Positions 33,911-47,020 are shown, counted from the stretch's first letter. The stretch: DNA of 64,000 nt from Tretioscincus oriximinensis (GCA_022410635.1 JAJVDF010000140.1:2087417-2151416); one strand, 5' to 3'. Made by a program: numbers and translations. The notes: generated from the sequence alone by a model not told the origin.

Positions 33911-34379
33911 TTGGGAATGACTGAACTCCCTCACTTACCTCCAAAATAGTCTCGCAAATATCACAAGAATTCATCAGGTGTATAAAATAGCAATAACAGC
34001 CGCAGTCCCAGGACTCACAGGCGCAATGCTTCTCATAAAGGATGCTGTCCTTGATTTATCTTTACTAATTTCAACAAGGGAGCTATGAGCACCAGCGGGG
34101 ATACTAAGCAGGAAAATATAACCATCAGTTAGTCCAGATAAAAAGCCACTCAGCCANGGGAACAAAATCTCTCTTTAGTACAAGGATCAGTCAGATCCTG
34201 CATGTGGACGTTCTACCTTCCCCAAGGGAATGGGTTTTAGAATGTAACTCAGCACCATTATTATTGATATTTGGGAACATTGCAGCTGCATTGAGAAGAT
34301 CGGGAAGTAGAAAAACGGGAAAAAAAACCATGCACATGAATAGATCCTACTTGCGCTTGTGAAGAGCAATGCAGTTTTA

Positions 34380-34650
34380 ATTCATTGGTTAATTTTATTT
34401 AGACCTACACCCATTGGTCTCTAAGCAAGTAACAAAACAGGACAGACATGCTATTAACAGTGCCTGAAAGTGGGGAGGAAAACTGTTTCTTCAGCCAAAG
34501 ACCAAGGTAAAAAGATGTGTTTTCAATGACTTTCTGAAAACATAAAGTGAATGTGGAATAGGCAGCAGCATATTCCATAGTCTGGAATCTGGTTTTTCAC
34601 ACTCGTTGCTACTGAGAACAGTAGAATAACCAAGAAAGCCTAGTCTGCAG
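34380..34650 (-). mobile_element. L2-related repeat fragment
   Basis: 'gtgcctgaaagtggggaggaaaactgtttcttcagccaaagacc.aggtaaaaagatgtgttttcaa' matches 39470-39540 ('ctgaaagtggggagggggaaattgtttatttcactaaaggcttgagtaaagaggtgcattttcaa'), which leads into L2 coding remnants. Confidence 0.6.
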
Positions 34651-35557
34651 TTTTAGTGAGTATGGGGCATTTCTTTTTAAAGCAAAAGGTTTTTATAAAT
34701 TAATATTGAGTAGATTAAATAACATGCATGCTGGAATGTACATGGGTGTGTAAAAATATGTTCAAAGTTCTTGGCTCACAGTCACTTGATAGGCTACTTA
34801 TGTTCTGCTCATTACACAGATGAAAAACTAAGGCCAAGCAGAAATTTATTTATCTTATAGGGGAGGAAAAGGAATCCTGAGGCTCAGTTTCACTTTAACA
34901 AATAACACATGGATCCACGCCTGAACAGAGACACTATTTCCATCCAGGGCTTCCTCAAGTTGAGAGATAAAGCCCATTATCCTCTTGTCATTGCTTTGAG
35001 ATAGTCAAACATACCAGCACAGATAAAAAGCATTGTAAGTCAAAAATGGGAAATCCAGCAGGTTTCCTGTCATAACTCCCCTTCATATTTGACAAGGTGC
35101 AAAAAAGAATCACCTTGAAGGGCAAAAATAACTAAAGAAAGAGAGTACAGCGCTGATTAATTCCAAGAAATCCCCAGCATGTACCTCACTGCACATGCAG
35201 GTAAACTGTGGTTAACATGCAGGTAAACTGTGGTGTGCAGCATATGAGGAGCTTCTAAAGATCACTGAGAATCTTTTTTGCATCCTATATTGCCTCTTAC
35301 TATCTGGAGGCAGTTTAGGAGTTTTTGAATTAAAACGTTTGAAATCACAAACCACTTCTCATTTCTAAGTGTTTCCCCCCTCTGTTCCTTCACCTTTCCT
35401 TAACTGCTTATCTTTTAATCTTTGATAGTTTAATAAAACTACTATTTATTTCTAAGAAGCTGTTCAGAGGTTTTAAGGATCGCTGTGTTGTTCTAAAACT
35501 AGGTTGTTTCTGCAGCTGCCAAAGGGCAGGGTTGAGAGATGAGACACCTAGCCTGCC

Positions 35558-35700
35558 TCTTGTCAGATCTCACAAGCTGAGCAAGATCAGGTCTGGTTAA
35601 CAGACTGAATGGGTGGCCACTAGGGAGCACCAGGTGCTGTAGACTAGCCTGGAAAGCAGGAAAATAGCAAGGCAGCAGTAGGAAACTATTGCCGTATAAA
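35558..35700 (+). mobile_element. 5S-rRNA-derived SINE, second copy
   Basis: 'cttgtcagatctcacaagctgagcaagatcaggtctggttaacagactgaatgggtggccactagggagcaccaggtgctgta' follows 5S rRNA (CTGATCTCGGAAGCTAAGCAGGGTC..TTAGTACTTGGATGGGAGACC), then 'ggcagcagtaggaaactattgcc', the SINE body. It is a diverged copy, not a 5S gene. Confidence 0.8.
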
Positions 35701-35739
35701 TGTCAATAGAGCTGCGTGGATCTACCCATGAAGATTTTA

Positions 35740-35842
35740 GTCATGTAATTTTATTATTTATTTTTTATATTTTTTATATTTATTTATTTTTGTATTTTTT
35801 ATTTTACATAATGTTTTCTTTTTGTATTTTATTTTTTTAACT
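35740..35842. repeat. T-rich low-complexity tract
   Basis: A run of TTTTAT/TTTATATTT-like units over about 100 bp; it may be the decayed tail of a retroelement. Confidence 0.85.
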
Positions 35843-35849
35843 CAAATGT

Positions 35850-36350
35850 GAACCTTTCTCATCTTGAGTGCAGCCAGAACAANGTAGGTAACCTTAAAAC
35901 AAACGTAGGGGAAAATGTCGGCCAAGAGACAACAAATTTGGTCCTCCTCTGTGAGACCAGTCCAACTACTAATAATCCCTTTAAGTAAATTGTTCCGACA
36001 ATCATACAATGGGGAATATAAAATAAAGTGCAACAATATCCTCAACGATGGCTGAATTGCAGGGACATGCCCACTGGTTTCTTGAAAGGCCCATGTATCT
36101 TCCCAGAGTATTCATAACTGCAAGGGTTTGAAGATGTGCTGAGGTAAAAAATTACCCGAGGGGGCATTTGTTATATTTGTGAGGTAGTTGGGTCCCATAT
36201 TCTTGGNTTTTTTTTTAAATTTGGGGATACCATTCTGCAAATTTGGTGTCTTTAGTGAGGAAGCATCCAAATTCAATAGGCAATCTCTTAGTTTCTTGAT
36301 GTCCCCTGTTGGTAATAATTCCAAAGGAGGCAGACAGTAGTGTAATATTA
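35850..36350. repeat. Possible unclassified repeat, copy 2
   Basis: Weakly co-linear with 13800-14400. The sequence type ('ttgcagggacatgcccactgg', 'aatggggaatataaaataaagtgcaac') resembles old retroelement 3' UTRs. There is no domain I can name. Confidence 0.3.
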
Positions 36351-36639
36351 TGCGAGCAAAAAGTGACTTCCATTACTGTTTCCTGTGAAAATAAATGTAG
36401 CAGATTTTTGCTAGATGGTTGTCAGATTGTCTAATAAGTCTAATATTGTCTCCTTGGAGAGGGGTTAACAACTCTACTACTATCCCTAAGGCTGCCATTT
36501 TGAATTCTTCATGATTGTACCTAGGGGGCCTCCTTGTCTTCTATGTACAAAGGCAGAAGGTCAGCATGAAAGTGTGACACATTTTATTGCAACAACAGCC
36601 AAACTCAGCATACATGAAGAATGTACAAATTTATGGAGA

Positions 36640-36820
36640 ATTTATGGAGGCTACTAGAATGGATGCCTACAGTAGATGCTGCCTCCAGGTTGAAGAGACA
36701 GACAGGGTGCCTTTAAAATCTGTGTGCAGTGAGTTGAGATAGGGTGAAAGCATTCTTCTCCTTGAGAAAGCCCAGAAGGAAATGGTGGGCTACTGTGTGA
36801 GGCAGAGGATCTACATGGAT
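36640..36820 (+). mobile_element. Degraded CR1 tail
   Basis: 'ggaggctactagaatggatgcctacagtagatgctgcctccag..gaagcattcttctccttgagaaagcccagaaggaaatggtgggctactgtgtgaggcagagg' follows the CR1 3' tail order. The terminal repeat is lost. Confidence 0.55.
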
Positions 36821-37337
36821 GTTTTTTAACATGATTATTACAACATTAGAGTGTGATTGTGGCATAGTTTTGTGCCACTCATAGCATGCAATAGCATGCT
36901 ATATAATAATAGCAGGGGAAAGCAGGCATGGTAGCACTTTTCCCTATTACAACATTATCACTTACCCATGTGGGTGCAGATGCTGGCTGCACATGCCAAT
37001 CACACACATCCAGGTATTCTGCACAGGTGAAGTACCCAGATGGCTGCACAGAAAGCAATAATCACTTGATTTATTTTTGCTTGATTTATTTTTTCTTCTT
37101 ATTGGTGCCATTTGGAAGGGATCAGACTGACAAGCTTTTGAAAAAATCTGCTTGTAAAATCACTTTGATATTAGGTAATATTTGTAGCAGAATTTTTAGA
37201 TAAGTATAGATGTTGTTGCATAATATTTAATAGATATAGAATGTCAGTTGATAGATACCAATATGTGGGAACTGGCTGCAGCCCAGTGTAGTACAACAGC
37301 TACCTGGAAGTCAAACAATTAAAAACATCATCCCCAG

Positions 37338-37544
37338 AATGCAAGAATGAAAACTGGGACACAAAATACTGTCCTGCTCCAACCTTTCCCAACCCTACCT
37401 CAACCCCCGCCCCTCTGCTTCAATCCTAACTGCTGCCCCAAACCCATCTACATCACGCCCCTAATCCGCCCACCCCACTATAAACTCAGTCCCTTCCCCA
37501 CAAGTAGAGGTTGTATGTGAAATCTGTAACGTATGCCAACCCTA
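37338..37544. mobile_element. Possible degraded hAT-like MITE
   Basis: The right end GTATGCCAACCCTAATGCAAGG resembles the TATGGCAACCCTA terminus of the MITEs at 15136 and 53866, with C-rich interior sequence. AATGCAAG also occurs at the left near 37341, but no matching left terminus is visible. Confidence 0.35.
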
Positions 37545-38896
37545 ATGCAAGGCTGTCGGTCTTAATTTTAACAATGATAAAAGATCTAATTCAATAGCTT
37601 AAATAAACCAGAACACAATCCCTGTTGGCTCCTTAGTATGCGCGCTGCATTTCAAACCCCTTGGCTTCATGATCTTGGAGCTTTGGCATTGAAACTGGAG
37701 AAACATGCACATCGTCTGATAATTATTTGTATAGATCTATTTCTTTTTTCCTAGAATTATTATGCTGTTTCAGTACAGGCAGAGGTGTAGATCCAATTCT
37801 GCAATAGAAAAAGGAGTGTAGGAACTTACATTGCAAGGTGTATGGGAAAATAGATAAAAGCAGGAAATGTTGGGTCTGGTGGGAATAGGGGTCCTATCTG
37901 TAAGGCTCTGTATCAGGCAGCAAAATGCCTTGGACACAGAAGAAATGTGTATTAAAGTAAATGTCAAACAGAGTGTGTTGTCATTTTCCCAGCAATTCTG
38001 AAAGACTCTAAAAGCTGCTGGGAAGTGTCCTTTGACAAATATTGATAAAGGTCCAAAGTTTCATCCTCTTTCCAAACTGGTCATCTGTTGCAAGTAGACA
38101 ATAGTGATTACATCTAGCCATCTACGAAGGCACTAGAGAGTCCTTGAGATTTGACAGAACCGATCGGAGCTTTCCAATGCTGTGGCCGTTTTCTCACAAA
38201 ACAACTGCAGACAGAATCAAGGCTCAGTCGACACAAATTGGGAATATGTTGCAAGATGCTGGGCATTTAAGCATGCACAACATGTACAGCTACACAAGAC
38301 TGCAAAATATAGCTAGTACCAGTAGTAAAAATATTTTAACTTTTTTTATTGCTTTTATTATTATAAAACCNGAAGTAGATAATTCCTCAATTTATTATGG
38401 ATAATTTGTAAACAAAGAGTGATGCTGAAGTTTAGCTAAGGAAAGGGGGGGCATAAAATAAGAGCACAGGGATATCATACATCCAAAATACAGGCCTTTG
38501 GGTATGTTCTGCACAAATGTTAACTCTCTACTGAGACAAAGAGCTTAGGAGGTCACAAGATGTAACTGTATTCCTTATTACATATGAGGTTTAATTCAGC
38601 ATTGCAAAGTAGTGAATCTTCCGTATACGGTTTTTCAAAATAAACCCACCAAATTCAGAGAAGCAAATGTCAATATTAACGTAAACAGTTTTGTGTTGAC
38701 ATTACTTGTAGCTTTAGTCAACACTATGACTTCAGGGAGAAGATTATAGAAGTAGACGGTGCAAAGCAGTCAATAGAATAAAGTGATTCAGGATTATTAA
38801 TAAGGTAAATTCAAGTAAAAAGAATTGTGTAGGCACCCTAAAATAACACACAAACACACTCAATGTATAAGATATGCTGAAGAGATCACACCCAAA

Positions 38897-39300
38897 GTCA
38901 TAAGAACATAAGAGGAGCCCTGCTGAATCGTGCCAGAGCCCATCTAGTCCAGCATTCTGTCTCCCACAGAAGTCCACCAATTGCACCTGGGCAGTCTGAA
39001 CAGAAGAAGACAGCAAAATCTTCACCTATTCTCAACTCCCTGCAAATGATATTTCACGAGTACAGCCTGTAGCTCCATCCCAGAAGCAGTTTCAAAAGAT
39101 CCACCTTAGTAGCTATTTATATCCTTGGGGTTCATAAACTTATCTAANCCTGTCTTGAATCTATTCGGGCTGCTAGCTATCACCACCTCTTCTGGAAGTA
39201 AATTCCACAGGCCGATGACCCTCTGGGTGAAAAAAAACCCCTTCCTTTGTCTGTTCCCTCTCTATTGCCCATTAGTTTCAAGGAACGCCCCTGATCCATA
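38897..39300 (-). mobile_element. CR1-type LINE 3' end
   Basis: On the minus strand it runs from 'gggcgttccttgaaactaatgggcaa' through 'ttcacccagagggtcatcggcctgtggaatttacttcc', 'gtggtgatagctagcagcc', and ends at 38897-38915 in TTATGTTCTTATG. It is the best preserved minus copy. Confidence 0.88.
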
Positions 39301-39389
39301 AAGTATTCAAATTATTTCAGCACTTTGAAATTTTCTGCCTCGTAATCTGGTTGTGTTTGTCTGCGCATCTGTTTATAGTTGTAACCCAT

Positions 39390-40135
39390 CCTGTAGCCAA
39401 AGGTCTCAGAGCACATAATAAAAACAAAGTACAAAGTAGACAATAGACATATTTTTAAAACATCGATAGGTCCTGAAAGTGGGGAGGGGGAAATTGTTTA
39501 TTTCACTAAAGGCTTGAGTAAAGAGGTGCATTTTCAAAAATGTTCTGATTAAACAGTGATGATGCTTGATACACCTCAGGAAACTATATCTTAGTCTGGG
39601 GACCACCATTAAGAAGNCCCTGTCCCAGGTTCTCACCTTCCTTGATGCTACAACCAGGCAGGTTCTGAGATTGTAAGGCATAAGCATCCTTTTAAATATT
39701 TGGGGCTCAGATCTTTTAGGCTTTATAAGTTAAGATTAATATTTGGAATTGGATTCAGTAGCAAGCTGATTGCTAATGCTGCTTTTTCAAAATCACCATG
39801 AAGTGTATCCAGCCATCCATTCTAATCAGCAGTCTAGTTGCTACATTCTGCACCAGCTGAATTTACCAAACCATCTTCAAGGACATTCTCAGGTAGAATG
39901 CCTTTCAATAGTCCAATCTGAAAGTAACTAGGGAATGGATTACTGTGTCCACATTATCCAGAAACAGATGTAAAGGAAAAACCAGATTTAACTGGAAGTA
40001 GACACTCTTGGCCATTGTCTTCATAATAATTTAAACTGATCCAAAATAGTTGGACCACATGCTTTTCCAGGCTGTTTACTGTGACATCCAAGCCCACAAG
40101 AATCAGAGCAACTTTGTTCTCAAAAATGTATTTAA
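39390..40135 (-). pseudogene. L2-clade LINE ORF2 C-terminal remnant
   Basis: On the minus strand, decayed C-terminal ORF2 blocks are readable: an L-D-Y start to 'kAFYL', then L-V-Q-N-V-A-T-R-L-L near 39822-39860, preceded by a LGVTVNS-like block near 40085. In-frame stops interrupt it. The low-coordinate part is the repeat segment also seen at 34380. Confidence 0.65.
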
Positions 40136-40139
40136 CATT

Positions 40140-41315
40140 TGTCTAAACAATTATTACATGGCCATTGCTTTTGCTCCCTTGGGCTAGATCTTCTAAGGCC
40201 ACTCACAATTCAAAAGACTTCTACCAGATGATTGCCTGAGGATAGAATAGTGATAAAGAAAGAAGTCAATTTTGTCATCACCATTGCCACATGGTAGGAG
40301 TGATAATGTGCTGTAACTCATGTTCAATCAGATTCATAGTAAGATTTTGCCACCTGTACTCTAGCCTTACAAAAAGATTATTGGGGGGACAATCTATTAT
40401 GTCGGGGATGGTGGGCAAAAGGAGAATTTCTGTTTCCCTTTCTTGACAATGCTTGACTTCTGGAGATTTTTTACAGGCAATAGCATTGCCCCTCGTTGAA
40501 AAGAAAGCAATGCAGATAACTTACATTATGCAGATTAAAACCAGAACNNACACAGAGTGAAATAATAAATCCACAGCAAGAACAACAAAGTCCAAATTCA
40601 GCAGAAGGGATTCCTTAGAGGTCCCTGACGCTCTCCAAATAAAGCTGGACTTGGCAAATGATAATTATATCCCCCAAAATAAAACAGCTTCAATGCTGCA
40701 TTACCCCTGAAACTCATTATTCACATATCAGGTAGCCCTGTTTCTAACCTATGCCTCCAGATAACAGATAGAAATTGTTGTGTCATCCTTAGATTCCACA
40801 GTTGCCTCTTACTCCTNTTGTCAACAGAAAGAGATAGTCCTGACTTCTTGTCTCCCATATTACTGTCTCCTCATAGTACTTGTCTCCTCATAGTACTGTT
40901 ACTTATTTGAAATATCCAAATATCAGTCAGCTCTCATCCATTTATTTTTGTATTTTTTTCTGTATTTGATTTGTATCAGGGTATTCGGACCAGGAGTAAT
41001 ACTGAAATATCCACCAAAGAGAGGCAAGGCATAGGTATTAGGATAAAGTCAGTGCTGCTGCTGAATGTTTCTTAATATTGATTTCTCATATTTTTGATCA
41101 ACTGACCAAGGACTGTACTGGAACAGCCACTAGTTGAGGCATTCCCAATATAGACTAACAAGAATTGTAGGATTTTACGCACATCTGGAGATATCCTCAA
41201 TTTTATACTGCATGCCTAGTAAGTATAAGTGAAAAGAATCATATTCCTGGACAGTCTAGTTAGAAATGACAACAGTTCTAGTACAGGGCACCTAAAACAG
41301 TTACCCCCAAACCTG
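40140..41315. other. Intronic, nothing recognised
   Basis: No repeat family or exon was identified. Several Ns mark ambiguous bases. Confidence 0.5.
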
Positions 41316-41319
41316 AGGA

Positions 41320-41962
41320 TATGATGGAATGGATAAAGTGAATAGAGAAAAAATATTTTTACTATCGCACAACACNAGGACCAGGGAGCATTTACTGAAA
41401 GTAAGAGATACAAGAAAGTATTTTTTCACCCAGAGAGTCATCGCCCTTTGGAATTTACTTCTAGAAGATGTGGTTGTAGCTTAGGCTGACCAGATGGCCC
41501 TCGTTTGGGGGGGGGGTGAAAACCCAATTTTGGGGTGCCTCCTGGTTTTTGCTGAGGAAAAAGAAAATTAAAAAAAAAGGAAAAACATCTTTTTTTGAAA
41601 AAAAAATTCCTCAGCAAAAACAGGGAGGCACCNNCAAACCGGATTTGAACTCCCCACAAAAGGAGTCATCTGGTCAGCTTATTGTAGCTAGCAGTCTGGA
41701 TAGCTTTAAGAGTGGATTAGACAAGTTCGTGGACATCAAGGTTATAAACAGCTATTAGGATGGATGTCTTAATGCTGCCCCTGAGATGCAGCAACAGGCA
41801 GTATTTTTGAAATACCATTTGCAGGGTGTCTAGAACAGGTGAAGATTTTGCCTTCTTTTGTTCTAGACTGCCCAGTTGGAACTGGTGGGCCACTGTGGGA
41901 GACAGAATGCTGGACTACATGGGCTCTGGCCCAATTCNGCAGTGCTCTGCTTATGTTCTAAG
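41320..41962 (+). mobile_element. CR1-type LINE 3' end interrupted by a MITE
   Basis: It follows the + strand consensus 'atggaatggataaagtgaatagagaaaa..aggaccagggagcattt..tttttcacccagagagtcatcg', then 'agcagtctggatagc', 'gcaacaggcagtatttttgaaataccatttgcaggg' and a final 'gctctgcttatgttcta'. It is split at 41482-41681 by a hAT-like palindrome. Confidence 0.9.
41482..41681. mobile_element. hAT-like palindromic MITE, copy 3, inserted in CR1
   Basis: A 200-bp foldback, TAGGCTGACCAGAT to ATCTGGTCAGCTTA, with a perfect 8-bp duplication TTGTAGCT at 41474-41481 and 41682-41689. The CR1 sequence resumes exactly across it, giving a direct order of insertion. Confidence 0.95.
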
Positions 41963-41965
41963 AGT

Positions 41966-42186
41966 TAGACAAGTGAGAGTATTTTTTTCAGACAGAAGAC
42001 GATTGGTCTATGGAACTTACTTCCAGAAGAAGTGGTAATAGCTAGGAGCCTGGATAGCTATTTAGACAAGTTCATGGAAGCCAAGCATATCAGTAGATGG
42101 TGAAGGTTTTGTCTTTATCTGCTTGAGGCTGTCATAGAGATGAGCTGTAGCCCAATGCAGCAGAGCTCTCCTTATGCTCTTATGAG
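41966..42186 (+). mobile_element. Second, tandem CR1 3' end
   Basis: 'tttttttcagacagaagacgattggtctatggaacttacttccagaagaagtggtaatagctaggagcctggatagc', ending 'gcagagctctccttatgctcttatga'. It directly follows the CR1 at 41320-41962 in the same orientation. Confidence 0.8.
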
Positions 42187-42483
42187 ACCATGGAGGAAAA
42201 TAATAAAACCCAGTAAATTAATCTGAAATCTCATAATGTAAGTAAAATAATTCTATGTCAGTTGAACATGAACAATATACAACACAATACTAATGCAAAC
42301 AAATGGCAGACTATCTAATAAAGTAGATTGCGGCTTACACAAAATAAGTAAAGCACATTTGTAGAGAAGTATAAATGAATGCAAAGTATCAATGTCAAAA
42401 GGGAAAGGCATTTAATGACAATCTAAAGCAGGCGAAGAAGCAGTGATACAGAAAGGCACAGGCTGAAAAAGATTGTCATTAAG

Positions 42484-42720
42484 TCATAGAGCTATAGAAC
42501 CATGACATTGGAGGATGGCAGAAGGATCACTTGTACAACACTTTTGCAGAGTTCAGAAGTGCAAATTGAGCCATTGTTGAAAAGTAGCTGTTGAGCCTCT
42601 TCTTGAAAGCCTCTGATGGCTAAGAATTAACAATCTCTATAGTTAAATTCTTTCACTAAGTGGATGATCAATGTAATAAAATACAGTGGCCAGGTTAAGC
42701 ATTATTGTTATTCAAGCAGC
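42484..42720 (-). mobile_element. CR1 LINE fragment
   Basis: On the plus strand it starts 'tcatagagctatagaaccatgacattggaggatgg', the inverse of the CR1 tail, then 'cttcttgaaagcctctgatggctaagaattaacaatctctatagttaaattctttcact', the typical inverted body. Confidence 0.6.
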
Positions 42721-43861
42721 TGCATGTCAGAAAGTCCTAGAAGGGTCTAAGTCCTCTTTCCCTACAAGGGCATATCGAATTAATGCTTCAGGGGTTTCAG
42801 AGAACTGAAAACATTCTGTAGAGGGTTTCTTTTCATTTTTAACATTGATCCTGTATTGACTGATTCTAGTAATGAAACAAAGGCTGTATAGAAATAGAAA
42901 TTATTGACATGCAGCCATTTTGCACTATGATTATACAGCTCAATCTCTCTACCACCACACACACTTTTAATAAAAAATGTATGATACAATTTAAAGATAT
43001 GTAGCCTCTTTGGGTTCTCAGGCCAGTGTTTGTTCGTATTTACCAACAAATATTTCTAAAAAGGCTTCTGCCAACTAGAAGCTTTGCTATGAAGAGAATC
43101 ATGCAAAAGCGGTTTTTATTTACCTAGAAAAAAACCATGTTGGGAAGTGTGAACTATTAAAGATCTTATCCTTTCTGGATTATATCTCCAGGTAGAGTTC
43201 TGCCACTGCCATATGCTACTGCAGACAAAGGGAGGTTGAGTTGATCTTGTCTGTCAACATGTGAGCCCTACTCTGAGATTTAATCTAGAATGTCACCCAG
43301 TGCAGAAAAGACCTTAATCTGTGCAAATTCTGCACAAGAACTCGAAACACAAATTCAAAGAAATAATTGCTGGACACAGCATTATGTAGTCAGAACGGAA
43401 TGAAATGTGAAAATCAAATGCAGCCTACAAAACACTTAGGCAAAATGTGCAAAGTATGAATAGCCTTTTATATATGTGCAAAGAGAATGCTATATATTGC
43501 ACCTTTGAAATGTTGCTTTGGACACAGGTTTACTGTGTCCTTTATTGTAATCACTGCTCAAGGGCACCTTTTAAGGTCAGCGTATAGTAAATGACTGCTG
43601 AAAGAAATCGGAGTTTAGCTACACCAGATGTGGACAGTTTAGCTACACCAGGTGTGCATGAATAGGAAAAGGCCTGCTTGATTCTAAACCTTAAAATCAA
43701 ACTTTTTCAAACAGGTTCTATTTGAACATTGAAACTGGTATTTTTTTTAAAAAGAATGAAAACAGTAAACATGAACATTTTGATTGGAACCATTCATAAA
43801 TAAGAATGCAGCCCTCCTTCAAAACAAATTTCACAGAGTCCCAATGAACTGATGAAGTTAG

Positions 43862-44003
43862 GGTTACTGAATCACCCAATCCAGTTGGGTGCCACCTGGT
43901 TTTTAAAGCCCCCCACCCCCTGTTAAATATTTTGGCATCACATGGGGAAAGGGACTGGTTTTTCTCATAAATGAAATTCAGAATAAGAAAGTAGCATAAC
44001 CCT
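43862..44003. mobile_element. Possible small MITE
   Basis: 'agggttactgaatca' at the left and 'tagcataaccct' at the right are weak inverted ends around 140 bp that include a C-rich 'ccccccaccccc'. No target duplication is clear. Confidence 0.25.
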
Positions 44004-44296
44004 GGTGAAAGAGACTACCATCCTTATTAAATGTTCATTGTCCAGGTGAGCGAAACAGACTATCTATAGAGAGATCCAATTTCCTCCTATAATTATAAAG
44101 ATGTCACTTGCTCTTAATACTATGACAAAATCAAGGCTAGAATTGTTTCTTTAAAAAGTTCAAGGGAGTGAATAATATTTTTTTTCAAATTAAGAATATT
44201 AGTAATATCTCCCAGGGGTTTTTTTCTTTTCATTTTAAAACATGGCAACCTTAGACAAAGTTCAGTTCAAATTTAAATCTTTTGACCCACTCCATA

Positions 44297-44366
44297 TATG
44301 TATGTATGGATGTATGTATGTATGTATGGATGGATGGATGGATGGATGGATGGATGGATGGATGGA
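44297..44366. repeat. ATGT/ATGG tetranucleotide microsatellite
   Basis: (TATG)n, then (GATG)n, with about ten perfect GGAT units at the 3' side, followed by a LINE-like inverted tail ('aaaagatttatatcccaaac'). Confidence 0.95.
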
Positions 44367-45039
44367 AAAGATTTATATCCCAAACATTACCTAAGGTCTC
44401 ATATTTAAAAATATACTTTAAAACATAACCAACATAACCAACCAATCACCTTCTGTACCTGGTAAGACTTACATTCTGAAATTAGAGATTAAAGACTTGG
44501 ATGAAAGAGTAGGTACCTTGTGTACCTCCACTGGAAAGCTAGTCCAAAGCTAGGAGCCACCACATTGGAACACTAAACTGAAGTTTGCACATTTTCACAT
44601 ACTTGTGTTTTTATCTTGTCTCTAACCATGTTGAAAACACCATGCCAGAAAACACACTTTGATCTCTAAACTGCATTGGAACCACTTTTTTATTTGTGTG
44701 GATGCGGCACAATCATTTCAAAAAGAGCACTTTAAATAATCACATTTAATACAGTGAATACATGAATATAGTGTTTTATTTTGTTTTACAAACGCCATTG
44801 AATGGATTAAATTCATTCCCTTACTGTATTCCATGTACAATGGCAGGGTGAAATGAGAGCAAAAGGGAAGTATGTTCCATTTTGTGAGAAAGGTGACTTT
44901 AAGTGTGCAAAATATGTGCAAGCACACATAGCTCTGAATGGCCAGAGTTATCTGGGTCTGTTTCAAAGTTTGGCTATGTATCCACATGGCACTTGTTTAT
45001 TCTGAAATTTCTTAATAATCCAATGTATTGGTTTACCTT

Positions 45040-45400
45040 TTTAAATCTTTGCAAGTTTTGTCATTCTGTCAGCTCCTTACAAACAGATTTTCTAATCATG
45101 TGACACACATCCCCNTCTGCCATTTTGTTTGCTGGTTTCAAGAGCAAATATAGTAATCCTTCCTCCCAAATGCTATTAGCTAGTCTGCTGTCAATATCAG
45201 ATTCCTTTGCCTCTCACTCTCCATCCAAATTCTCCACGTGGAACATCCATTTCACCATAACCCTGTGTAGTGGTTCTACAATAATTGGCTTTAAAACCTG
45301 CAATCTCCCAGTTCGACTTTCAATTGGATTGTTGACCCTGTCTGCCTTTAACTGTTTCTTCAAGAGCAAACAGTATTAGGTTATTGACAACATGCTAGAG
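45040..45400 (+). repeat. Unclassified dispersed repeat, copy 2
   Basis: Same-orientation match to 15610-15990, including the 'cctcccaaatgctatt' and 'ctgctgtcaatatcagattcctt' blocks. The similar peptides in the two copies simply follow nucleotide similarity. Confidence 0.65.
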
Positions 45401-47020
45401 AAGACAGAATAGTCTTCTTCCTCTCTCCTCTTCAAGGAAATTGTCAGTCACTTGAAGCTATCGGCTCTTGAAGAAACAGATAACTTTAAACAAGCTATGA
45501 TTTTTTTCTCAATGAATACCCAGGGTGATGCTAGGTATTCTGAAAGAGATTTCCTATCACCCACAACGTTTGATTTCAAACTGAATTTGCTCTTTATAGG
45601 ACCAAACTTGGTCATTGAAATATCCTAAGCACACAGTGGTTCAGTGCTTGCAGTGAAGTTATTCAACCGTTTGCCTTTTATCCTATGATCTGAAGAATTC
45701 AAACCTGCCTGGTACATCCAATTTGCATTTTATTTTGTTCTGATATTTGTAAATGGTTTAATAACTCCAAATTCAGGAAATAGTTATTGAAAACATTTAG
45801 AGTGACTCCAGACATGGGATAAAAACTGTGATTCTCCTAGGATTCTTTTGGCATTTCTAACATAGTCCCCAAATGTCAAGATGATATGCTATAATATCGC
45901 TATTATGGGAAATCTAGCAATGATGCTAAAATTCCCATATTAACAATTGCTTCCCTTTGCCTGCTGGCTCCTTTCATTATCATTCCTCTTGCAAATACCA
46001 GGAAACCAGCCAAGTGTACAAAATCCCAAAGGGAAATGGTTGGGCCAGCAGACAGAGNTAAAAGCTTATGATTGCCTCGTTTATCTAGGTGGGAGCAGCA
46101 AGAGGTATCCTTACTCAACTGCCTCATTTAATACAGAATAGCGAAATGTCTTTCAAGATTAATGAAATTAAATTGCAATTTATTTTAATTCAAAACAGTT
46201 GACAATAATGATTAAAACAATATTGGATAGGACAAGAATACATTTTATACAAGGAATACGAGAGTGAAAACACAGAGCTTCCCCCAAAGATATAATAAAC
46301 ATCATATGATAATGAAAAACAACATTTTGTGCATACCACAATATGCATTACAAAGATGTTGTCCCCACCATACTTAACGTTTAAAGTTTGGGGAAGTGGA
46401 CTGCTGATGTAATTATAATACAAAATAAGGTTCACAAGGGACTGTTTCTTGAAAAAAGCAACCAGTCAATGGGATAAGGTTGGACCTAATGTAAAAACTA
46501 ATCCAAAATGCAGAGCACTGCAGTCTTTCAGGCATTAGGAAGAACCAGTGGATTTCAGTGGCACGCTTATCTTACATTTGTTTCTAGTTTATCTTCGTCT
46601 TCCTTTGATCTTCACAGAACACCAAGAATGCTTTTAGTGGCTCCATTCCTTTAATGCAAGCAGTAGTTGATTACATGCAGCAAACCATTATTTTCCTTGT
46701 TTCATAGCTTTAAACCATTCACTCGAGCTGTCGACCAATTAAAGATTTTTCAATCAATTAACTGCCTGGCCTTTTACTGATTAATTGAATAAATGTTAGC
46801 ACGCCTGAGGCAAAAGCTCAATGGCATGCCTCCCTGAAGAAAGAGGCCATTTCTCCAAACTGTGGCAGCGCAGCAAATAATAGTCAGCCCAGCCCTTAAA
46901 AGGAGCTCTTCCCATTTTTCCTTCACAAAGGAGAACAAACGATTCCATGCAAAAGCACAAGTTGTTTTTAAAATACACTTAGGCATATGCAAAGTTTGGC
47001 CCACAGTTCAACATTCATGT

